Below, piece after piece: positions 56,099-64,000 of a stretch of DNA of 64,000 bases. The notes under the pieces were generated by a model that worked only from the letters and a program-made list of their open reading frames with translations, was not told the DNA's origin and did not search any database. The position numbers and the translations under genes were made by a program. The stretch comes from Calendula officinalis. Its lineage: Eukaryota; Streptophyta; Magnoliopsida; Asterales; Asteraceae. Location: the NCBI GenBank assembly GCA_963853835.1, contig OY970832.1, positions 24,050,208-24,114,207 of the forward strand. Reading direction: 5' to 3'. Numbering within the stretch: position 1 is the first letter of the stretch; each line of letters begins with the position of its first letter.

Positions 56099-58666
56099 AT
56101 GTCTGATAACAATGAAAGCACTCAGGCCAATAAAATCCCTATACTCAATCCCAATAACTTTGGGATGTGGAAGAATCGTATTAAGCAATACATGCTTATT
56201 ACAGATTATTCCATGTGGGAAGTTGTTCTTGAAGGAAACAAAACTGGTCCTGGTCAAGCAAGCAGCTCTGCAACTGAGGCAGATAAACTTAAGTGTGAGA
56301 AGGAAAAGAAGGACAAGGGAATCGAACTTAAAACTCTAAGCACTCTCCTACTGGCCATTCCTAACGATTATCAACATCTCTTTGTTGAGTATGATGATGC
56401 TAAGGTACTATGGGAAGCACTGGAGAAGAGATTTGTTGGGACCAAGAGCACCAAAAGGAACATGAAGTCTGTTCTCAAACAAGACTTTGAAAACTTCAAA
56501 GGAAAACCCAATGAAACTCTCACTCAAGTGTTTGACAGATTCAACAAGTTAATTGGTGAACTTAACCAGGTTGGGGTTAAGATGGATCAAGAAGATGTCA
56601 ACATGAAGTTCCTACGATCTCTTAGTGAAGAATGGGCCATGTATACAATGGTGTATAGACAAAGAGATGCACTAGAAGAAAAAGAGTTGGATGAACTCTA
56701 CAATGATCTCAGAGTATTTGAAACTGAGGTAAATCAAAAGAACCCTTCTATTTCTTCTAATAATGCTGCATTTGTCTCTAGTACAGGTCAAGGTCAGGAA
56801 ACCTTCACAGGAAAGGCTGCGGATTCTGAGGATGCTGCAAGAGAATCCTTCTTCACTAGTCATGTGCATACTGCATTGATTAGTGATGACTTGGAACAAT
56901 TGAATACAGATGATCTTGAGGAGATGGATCTTAAATGGCAGATGGCTATGCTGAGTCGAAGGACAAAAAGATTCTTAAAGAGAACTGGAAGGACAAGCAT
57001 CAACTTCAACAAAGGTGACAAAGCAGGATTTGACAAGACTAAAGTCAAATGTTACAACTGTAACAACCTTGGTCACTTTGCAAAAGAATGTCCTCAGCCA
57101 GACAAAAGATCAAAATCAACTGCTCTTGTTTCACAACAAGGACAAGGCTATGACTGGAGCTTCCAAGCAGAAGAGCATGCTCAAAATCAAGCTCTCATGG
57201 CCTTTACTGACAACAAAACTGAGGTAAAACCTAAACCTTGTACTTCTGAATGTGCTAAAATTGTTAAAAACTTAGAAAAAGAAAACACTAAATTAAATGA
57301 AGATTTAGCAAAAGCAGTGAGAAGAAATCATGAGTTTGATAGTGTGATTGCTGATCAAGAACATCAAATAAAGGTGTACCAGATGATTGATCAAAGGATA
57401 AAGGAAGAATTGCTTCAGGCTGTGGATGAGAAAGAGTTTTATGAAACAAAAAATAAAGAACTAACAAGTAAATTAGAAGAATGTCAGCTTGAAATGGAAC
57501 AAAATAAATTAACAATTAAAAGGTTTGAAAGAAGCACTAAAATTCTTGATGAATTAACTAATAATCAAACTACAGAAAAAGTTGTTCATGGGGTGGGATA
57601 TCATGCTGTACCACCTCCATATAAAATCATTCCACCACTTAAAAATAGCTCAGAAAGAATCATTAATGAATTAAAAACTGAAAAGCAAACTGAATCACAT
57701 AATGAAACATCTGAATCAAATGATTCTTCTGATGATGATCAATCAATTGAATTTACAATCTCTCAAACTGAATCACCAAAATCAATTGATACCAGCTTTC
57801 ACACAGCACAAAGTCCAAATGAATCTCCCAAATATGATGCAGAAAATATACCTAAAATTCTAAAAAGGGGAAATCAAAGAAACAGAAATCAACTCTTAGA
57901 ACAAAGAAAAATCATAAAGGCTCAAGATAATAAAGTAAAATGTGTTATTTGCAACAAAGTGAACCATTTGGCAAAGGATTGTCACTTCAATCCAATAAAC
58001 TGCAAAGAGTTAAAGGAATTTAAGATCTTTAAAGAAAATGCAAAAACTCAAAAGTTAAAAGATACTACTGGTCCTTCAGTAGTAAATAAACTCAAAACTC
58101 CAATTGCTGAAACTCCAAGATTTGCAAGAAGTGCACCAAGATTTGTGCAAAACAGAAGAGTTGGAAGCCCAAAGAACAACAATTACTTCAAGAACAATGG
58201 AAAATCCAATCAAAATAAACAATATTTTAAATTTTCCAACACCAGTAAAAACTTTAACAACTTTACTACTAGTGTTAACCCTAATTATAATGCTGTATGG
58301 TACCAGTACAAGAATACTACTGGTAAAAACCCTAATTACAAAAATACTACTGCTCCCAAAACAACTTTCAAAGATACTACTGGTGTCAACCCTAAAAACA
58401 CTACTGGTCATTCTAAACATGGTAAGTACCCAAATACTACTGGTCCATCAGTAGTAAAGTATTCAAAAGCAAAAAATCACGGGTATAAACCAAGATCAGT
58501 AGGAAATTCTCTCACCAGTAATACTTTCAAAAGGGCAGTAGTAAAACAAAACACCAGTACTAAACAAGTATGGGTACCAAAAGTGTTTAAAGTTAAATCT
58601 CCCAAAGCTTATTTCTCAAAGGATGAACCCAAGACATATAAAGCTTGGGTTCCCAAACTTAACTAA
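56099..58666 (+). CDS. Sirevirus-like gag (855 aa)
   Basis: Structural protein of a copia element. ATG at 56099 (MSDNNESTQ) is the first plausible start; a longer frame upstream lacks an ATG. The N-terminal copia gag domain (about 10-220) has the FGMWKNRIKQYML start. A zinc knuckle C-x2-C-x4-H-x4-C begins at residue 318. A charged heptad-like stretch at about 385-485 is a likely coiled coil. A second zinc knuckle (CVICNKVNHLAKDC) begins at residue 615, followed by a basic, Asn-rich tail with repeated TTG motifs. It ends at TAA in AWVPKLN-stop, so gag is separate from pol. The length far exceeds usual copia gag but fits large Sirevirus gags. Confidence 0.9.
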   Translation: MSDNNESTQANKIPILNPNNFGMWKNRIKQYMLITDYSMWEVVLEGNKTGPGQASSSATEADKLKCEKEKKDKGIELKTLSTLLLAIPNDYQHLFVEYDDAKVLWEALEKRFVGTKSTKRNMKSVLKQDFENFKGKPNETLTQVFDRFNKLIGELNQVGVKMDQEDVNMKFLRSLSEEWAMYTMVYRQRDALEEKELDELYNDLRVFETEVNQKNPSISSNNAAFVSSTGQGQETFTGKAADSEDAARESFFTSHVHTALISDDLEQLNTDDLEEMDLKWQMAMLSRRTKRFLKRTGRTSINFNKGDKAGFDKTKVKCYNCNNLGHFAKECPQPDKRSKSTALVSQQGQGYDWSFQAEEHAQNQALMAFTDNKTEVKPKPCTSECAKIVKNLEKENTKLNEDLAKAVRRNHEFDSVIADQEHQIKVYQMIDQRIKEELLQAVDEKEFYETKNKELTSKLEECQLEMEQNKLTIKRFERSTKILDELTNNQTTEKVVHGVGYHAVPPPYKIIPPLKNSSERIINELKTEKQTESHNETSESNDSSDDDQSIEFTISQTESPKSIDTSFHTAQSPNESPKYDAENIPKILKRGNQRNRNQLLEQRKIIKAQDNKVKCVICNKVNHLAKDCHFNPINCKELKEFKIFKENAKTQKLKDTTGPSVVNKLKTPIAETPRFARSAPRFVQNRRVGSPKNNNYFKNNGKSNQNKQYFKFSNTSKNFNNFTTSVNPNYNAVWYQYKNTTGKNPNYKNTTAPKTTFKDTTGVNPKNTTGHSKHGKYPNTTGPSVVKYSKAKNHGYKPRSVGNSLTSNTFKRAVVKQNTSTKQVWVPKVFKVKSPKAYFSKDEPKTYKAWVPKLN
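58060..58560. repeat. TACTACTGGT motif cluster within gag
   Basis: About eight ACTACTG(G/C) words plus inverted CAGTAGT and ACCAGTA words lie in the gag tail. In frame they read as (N/D)TTG and SVV. Two units, near 58064 and 58433, share ACTACTGGTCC followed by CAGTAGTAAA. Confidence 0.8.
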
Positions 58667-58680
58667 TCCTTTACTCACTT

Positions 58681-61600
58681 GTGCAGAGCATTCAGATCCC
58701 AGAAGAAGGAAGAACATGGCATATTGATAGTGGATGCTCAAGGCACATGACTGGAAATCTGCAAATTCTTAAAGATTTCAAGTCATTTGATGGAGGGTAT
58801 GTGGCTTTTGGTGAGAATCCCCAAGGAGGTAAGATTACAGGTAAAGGTACTGTTACTAATGGCAAAATTACCTTTGATGATGTATTTTATGTAGCTGAAC
58901 TAAAATACAATCTTGTCAGTGTGTCTCAAGTTTGTGATAAAAAGAACAAAATTCTTTTCACAGACATTGAGTGCATCACTCTTTCTCCTGATTTTATTTT
59001 AGATGAAAAATATGTTGTTTTAAGAACTCCAAGGAGAAACAATGTGTATTGCCTAGATATAGGGGGAGAACTCATTTCTACAAATGAGGTCAACTGTTTT
59101 ATATCCAAGGCAAACACTACTGAATCAGAACTATGGCATAGAAGGATGTGTCACACAAATTTCAAAAACATGAACAATTTAGTAAAAAGAAATCTGGTCA
59201 TTGGACTACCTCAAAAACAATTCATGTGTGATCATCATTGTGTTGCATGCCTAAAAGGTAAACAACACAAGACATCTCATAAGTCCAAAACTGTGAACTC
59301 TATTTCTGTTCCTTTACAGCTCTTACATATGGACCTTTTTGGACCTACAAATGTAATGAGTATTGGAAAGAAACAATATTGTCTTGTTATTACTGATGAC
59401 TTTTCCAGATATACATGGGTTTTCTTTCTCAGGACAAAGGATGAAACAATTGAACTCATAAAGAACTTAATTGTCAAACTGGAGAACACATCTGATCAAA
59501 AAGTTAAAGCCATAAGATGTGATAATGGCACAGAATTTAAAAATGCTAACTTAATTAACTTTTGTGATCTTAAAGGTATTGACAAGCAATACAGCTCACC
59601 TAGAACTCCACAACAAAATGGTGTAGCTGAAAGAAGAAATAGAACCATCATTGAAGCAGCAAGATCAATGCTTGCAGACTCAAAATTACCAATTACTTTT
59701 TGGGCAGAAGCTGTTAATACTGCTTGTTATGTTCAAAACAGAGTATTAATAGTGAAGCCACATTTTAAAACACCATATGAACTTTTTAATAAAAGAAAAC
59801 CTTCCATAAGCTTTCTAAAATCATTTGGTTGTCCTTGCACTATTTTGATTACAAGAGAACAAATTGGTAAGTTTGACTGCAAATCTGATGATGGAATCTT
59901 TGTGGGATATTCTACTCAAAGCAAATCATATAGAGTATCCAACAAGAGACTAAGGATAATTGAAGAAAGCATCAATGTATCCTTTAATGAAAATGTACCT
60001 AATGAACAGGGAAATGGTCCAGATTGGCTATTTGACATAGACAATCTAACCAAATCCTTTAATTCTAACATGAATTTCAATGCAGGTAATTCAAATTGTC
60101 ACAATCAAAAGGAAGGAACATCATCAGTTAATACTGGTCAAGACGAAATGAGATACATTGTAGTTAATACTGCTCCAGTAGTTAATACTGATGTCAGTAA
60201 TAACTCAAGTTCTGGAACCAGTAGTAACTCTGAGAATGAGGACAGTAGTAATTCAAATACTACTGATACCAGTAATAGTACTCAAAATACTACTGGTCCC
60301 AACATTAACCTAGATTCTCAAGATACTACTGATACCAGTAACAATAACAACACTACTGATCTCAATGAAGATAATATCAGTAGTAACTCTGACCAAGATG
60401 ATGATGAACCAAATATCAATGACAATGAAGGATCTCTAGAAGAACAACTACCTGAGACAAATGAGTCCAATCTTGAAAATCAACTAGTAGTTGATAACGC
60501 TACAACTACAAGGACTCAAAAGAACCATCCATTAGACCTTGTTCTAAGTGATGTCAACTCACCACTACAAACAAGAAGCAAATTAAACAAAAGCTTAACT
60601 GCAAATATGTGTAATATAAGTTTAATTGCTAATGAATGTATGTTTGAATGCTTTCTGTCTCAGGATGAACCAAAGAAGATCCAACAAGCAATGAAGGACT
60701 CAAACTGGATTGAGGCAATGCAAGAAGAACTCCTTCAATTTAAGTTACAAGTTGTTTGGACACTTGTACCTCTTCCCAAAGGAAAAAGAGCCATTGGAAC
60801 AAGATGGATCTTCAGAAACAAGAAAGATGAAAGAGGTATAGTGATCAAGAACAAATCCAGACTTGTAGCCCAAGGATACACTCAAGAAGAAGGAATAGAC
60901 TATGATGAAGTATATGCTCCTGTTGCTAGAATTGAAGCCATAAGGATATTTCTAGCATATGCTTCATTCAAGAAGTTCAAAGTCCATCAAATGGATGTAA
61001 AGAGTGCATTCCTATATGGGAAGATTGAAGAAGAAGTCTATGTTTGTCAACCTCCAGGTTTTGAAGATCCAAAACATGGTGATTATGTGTTCAAATTGGA
61101 TAAAGCTCTATATGGCCTACATCAGGCACCAAGAGCATGGTATGACACATTATCATCATACCTATTGAAGAACAACTTTAAAAGAGGAGCCATTGACAAA
61201 ACTTTATTTACAAAGAAAGTCAAAGATGATATACTACTGGTACAAATTTATGTAGATGATATCATCTTTGGCTCAACCAATGACTTATTATGCAAAGAAT
61301 TTGAAGAACTGATGCAAATTAAATTCAAGATGAGCTCTATGGGTCCAATGAACTTCTTCCTTGGACTCCAAGTCAATCAAAGAACAGATGGCATTTTGAT
61401 AAATCAATCAAAATATGTCAAAGACATCTTGGAGAAATTTGATTTGAAAGACAGTAAGAGTGCAAGTACACCAATGGAAACACACAAACACCTACATCCT
61501 GATGTTGAGGGGGAGGATGTAGATGAACACTTATATAGATCAATGATAGGCTCTTTGATGTACTTAACTGCATCAAGACCTGACATTATGTATAATGTTT

Positions 61601-62193
61601 GTGTGTGTGCAAGATATCAAGCAAGACCCAAAGAACTACACTTGCAGGCTGTTAAAAGAATATTCAGATACTTGAAAGGCAAACCATCACTAGGTCTATG
61701 GTATCCACATGATTCACCATTTGAACTCATAGCCTACACAGATAGTGACTATGGAGGTGAATGTCAAGACAGAAAGTCCACTACTGGTGGATGTCAATTC
61801 TTTGGATCAAGACTAGTGTCATGCCAATGTAAGAAGCAAACAAATGTATCAACATCAACTGCTGAAGCAGACTATGTAGCTGCATCTGCTTGATGTGCTC
61901 AAGTACTATGGATTCAAAATCAGCTTCTACACTTTGGTATCTCTATCCTTAAAACTCCTATTTTTATTGATAATCAAAGTGCTATTAGTATTGTGAATAA
62001 TCCAGTAAAACACTCAAAAACTAAACACATTGAAATAAGATTTCACTTTATAAGAGATTGTAATGAAAAGAAATTAATCAAAGTAGTTAAAATCCATACT
62101 GATGATCAATTAGCAGATCTTTTTACAAAAGCATTTGATGTAGGAAGATTCAACTTCTTGGTTAGCAGTATTGGAATGATTTTGATAACTTAA
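58681..62193 (+). pseudogene. Sirevirus-like pol (protease-integrase-RT-RNase H), nonsense codon in RNase H
   Basis: A different frame from gag, opening just after a CAG without a nearby ATG. Counting from 58681: protease DSGCS (about residue 16), integrase with D217, D281 and E317 (D-D-35-E), an extended Ser/Asn/Thr-rich linker (about 480-600), RT with YVDD (about 857-860), and RNase H TDSDYGGE (about 1020). A TGA at 61891-61893 falls where relatives have a cysteine codon. The same frame then continues 99 codons through QNQLLHFG, KHIEIRFHFIRD and DLFTKAF to TAA at 62191. One base change thus truncates RNase H; the rest looks open. Confidence 0.9.
60120..60400. repeat. TACTACTGRT motif cluster within the pol linker
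   Basis: The motif and its reverse complement (CCAGTAGTAA) recur about a dozen times between the integrase and RT domains. They encode a low-complexity Asn/Thr/Ser/Asp stretch that relatives are not expected to need. Confidence 0.8.
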
Positions 62194-62754
62194 AATCTCA
62201 CTTAAAATCATGTGTAAAGTTATTGTTGTAAAATATTATTTATTTACTTAAGTGTTTTACTACTGGTATATCTGTACTACTGGTGTGTAGGCATGTGCAC
62301 AAAATACTACTGTTAGTTAAATACTACTGGTGTGTATTAGGTTTACACAAATACTACTGGTAAGTCAGTACTACTGGTGTTCACATATACTACTGGTCTT
62401 GTGTGTTAATGGTTACTACTGATGTCTATAGTTACTACTAATGTCAAAATCCTTAGTCACTACTGATGTTAATAGATACTACTGACATTTTACTACTGAT
62501 ATCTTATTTACTACTGGTCTTTCAGAAACACAATTACCAAACTAACCCCCATGAAAATAACCGTTATGTTATGATTCGAAGGACATTTTAGTAGTTTTGC
62601 AGGTTAAATCGAAAGATATAAAAGGCGGCAGTCGATTAGTTTAGCATTATCTTCACTTCGATTTGCTAAAACTTCTCGATAAACCCTAGCTTACGATCAA
62701 AAACCCTTCGTCAATAACAAAATTCACTTCTGTTCTTCACAAAATTCCACAAAA
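62194..62754 (+). other. Pol-ORF3 spacer with dense TACTACTGRT motif array
   Basis: Non-coding. From about 62260 to 62525 some 13 copies of TACTACTG(G/A)T or one-base variants occur in about 265 bp. The following 200 bp hold a TATA-like box and leader-like sequence before ORF3. No LTR or purine tract intervenes, so ORF3 belongs to the same element. Confidence 0.8.
62617..62625 (+). promoter_or_regulatory. Possible internal promoter (TATA box) before ORF3
   Basis: TATAAAAGG lies 138 bp before the ATG at 62755 and 199 bp before the ATG at 62816. 'aaaccctagc', a common word in plant leaders, follows near 62682. It could drive a separate ORF3 transcript. Confidence 0.45.
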
Positions 62755-62815
62755 ATGGCAACTCTAAAATCTTTGAATGTAAAAAACCGATCTCAAATAT
62801 TCTGAATTTCACAAT

Positions 62816-64000
62816 ATGTGTGCCTTTCTAAAGAATCCCGACGGCACAAAAGATTTTCGTCCGATCGTAAGGTTCTTGAAAAATTCTTATATACATTTTG
62901 CTCTAACTGTCAAACCAACATCATATCAACAACACTTGGTGGATTTCTGGACCAATGCTGAGCAAACGGAAGGAACAACCATTTCAATGATCAAATCACA
63001 AGTAGATGGAAAACATATCACAGTAACAGGACAATCAATCAGACACCATCTACAACTTCATGACGATTCAGGTATGTCTACTCTTCCAAAGGAATACATT
63101 GCTGAAATTTTACAAAAAATGGGTTATGAGGGAAGACTCAACATAGTAACATTTCAAACGGGTCTTCTCTCCCCACAATGGAAATTCTTAGTTCACACTA
63201 TTCAGCATTGTATTTCTCCAAAAAGAAGTACTTGGAATGAGTTTAATAAGACAATTGCATCTGCTGTTGTCTGTTTATCCACAGACCAAGTATTTAATTT
63301 TTCTCAAATGATTTTTGAAGGTATGTTGGGAAATCTTAGTTCTTCTAAATTTTTAATGTATCCCAGATTTCTACAACATATCATAAATTATGAATTACAA
63401 AACTTGTCAACTCCTAAAAACATTTTTATACTACCTGAGTTGAACAAGAAAGTTTTCTCAAATATGAGAAAACAATTTAAATTTTCGGGCAAGGAAACCC
63501 CTTTGTTTCCTAACATGATCAATGATCAAACTCAAATTGGAGAGGGTTCAACCATTGCTACAACCCAAGTTGAACCTCAACCCACTCCATCACCCCCAAA
63601 TACAGCACAAACACCACCCCAACTAGCCACTCAATCACCAGCCCAAACAGAAGTCCTGAAAGTGTCCCAGGAACTTGATTTAAATCTGCAGAGTGCTACT
63701 CTTCACTCTGTGGAAGACCTACCAGATAAAACCAAAAATATTTCCACACTTTACAAAAGAAAGAAATCTTTAAAGGACACCAGGGGACACATTGAGTCAA
63801 ACCCCAGGCTCCAAGAGTTGTCCTCCAAGGAGGAGAGAGGACATGAGGTGAGGGCTTTCACTACTGATGCCCCAAAGGTGGGTGCACAGGACAGTGAAAA
63901 CATCTTTAGGACCCAGACCTCGGCAACTTTGAGTGATGACTCATTTGAGGAGTTACTCAAAGGACCCCGGTGCCAAGAAACCACAAGGAGGGGCATCTCT
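62816..64000 (+). CDS. Sirevirus third ORF (envelope-like or accessory, function unknown), at least 395 aa, open at right edge
   Basis: An unbroken frame from ATG 62816 to the last base. It begins MCAFLKNPDGTKDF. Blocks at about 40-50 (HLVDFWTNAE), 107-118 (LLSPQWKFLVHT) and 125-160 (STWNEF...VVCLSTDQVFNFSQ), then KVFSNMRKQFKFSGKETPLF, resemble the extra 3' ORF common in Asteraceae Sirevirus elements. A Pro/Thr/Gln-rich stretch follows (about 250-280). No signal peptide or membrane span is seen, so 'envelope' is by position only. An ATG at 62755 starts a 16-codon frame ending at TGA 62803, either an upstream ORF or a broken N-terminus. Confidence 0.75.
   Translation, partial: MCAFLKNPDGTKDFRPIVRFLKNSYIHFALTVKPTSYQQHLVDFWTNAEQTEGTTISMIKSQVDGKHITVTGQSIRHHLQLHDDSGMSTLPKEYIAEILQKMGYEGRLNIVTFQTGLLSPQWKFLVHTIQHCISPKRSTWNEFNKTIASAVVCLSTDQVFNFSQMIFEGMLGNLSSSKFLMYPRFLQHIINYELQNLSTPKNIFILPELNKKVFSNMRKQFKFSGKETPLFPNMINDQTQIGEGSTIATTQVEPQPTPSPPNTAQTPPQLATQSPAQTEVLKVSQELDLNLQSATLHSVEDLPDKTKNISTLYKRKKSLKDTRGHIESNPRLQELSSKEERGHEVRAFTTDAPKVGAQDSENIFRTQTSATLSDDSFEELLKGPRCQETTRRGIS

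Noticed and set aside
63751..63996. Minus-strand 81-aa ORF
   Set aside because: Antisense shadow of the third Sirevirus ORF.

Overview
The window is nuclear DNA of a flowering plant, probably an asterid eudicot. Signs are spliced genes with GT/AG introns, AT-rich intergenic DNA, plant-only gene families (MIZ1/DUF617, OCTOPUS/DUF740, STP hexose carriers, cytosolic starch phosphorylase) and plant transposon types. An Asteraceae-type Sirevirus third ORF hints at that family, but I cannot name the species.

Left third (1-16.7 kb): a minus-strand LTR retrotransposon, cut by the window edge, sits inside the first LTR of a non-autonomous, LARD-like element. That element is a head-to-tail tandem, LTR-internal-LTR-internal-LTR, with 2.67 kb LTRs and 2.67 kb internal regions that have no gag or pol. 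A tandem pair of tRNA-derived SINE-like units follows. At 17.4-21.6 kb on the minus strand lies an intact 15-coding-exon gene for cytosolic alpha-glucan phosphorylase (844 aa), with a 5'UTR intron.

Middle (22.5-35 kb): DNA-transposon remnants. These are two Harbinger-type elements, two hAT-type elements and two Stowaway MITEs, one set nested three deep (Stowaway in hAT in Harbinger). Then come a 2.78 kb solo LTR with an intact target-site duplication and a SINE.

35-46.7 kb: an OCTOPUS-like (DUF740) gene is split by a 10,048 bp tandem Ty1/copia element (LTR-INT-LTR-INT-LTR). Both copies have open 1517-aa gag-pol ORFs, and the whole is flanked by GGTGC duplications. The 3' part of the host gene also carries frame disruptions.

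47-55.1 kb: an NPF transporter fragment, a Stowaway MITE, a Harbinger-type element within a hAT-type element, an intact MIZU-KUSSEI1-like gene, a laccase last-exon fragment, and an intact four-exon STP-type sugar transporter on the minus strand.

55.4-64 kb: a Sirevirus-like copia element with 5' LTR, long gag, and pol in another frame with a nonsense codon in RNase H. Next come a region packed with a TACTACTGRT motif, a TATA-like box, and a third ORF open through the right edge. The same short motif recurs in the LTR, gag, pol and the pol-ORF3 interval. That dispersal and the two independent tandem LTR elements are the most unusual aspects of the window.
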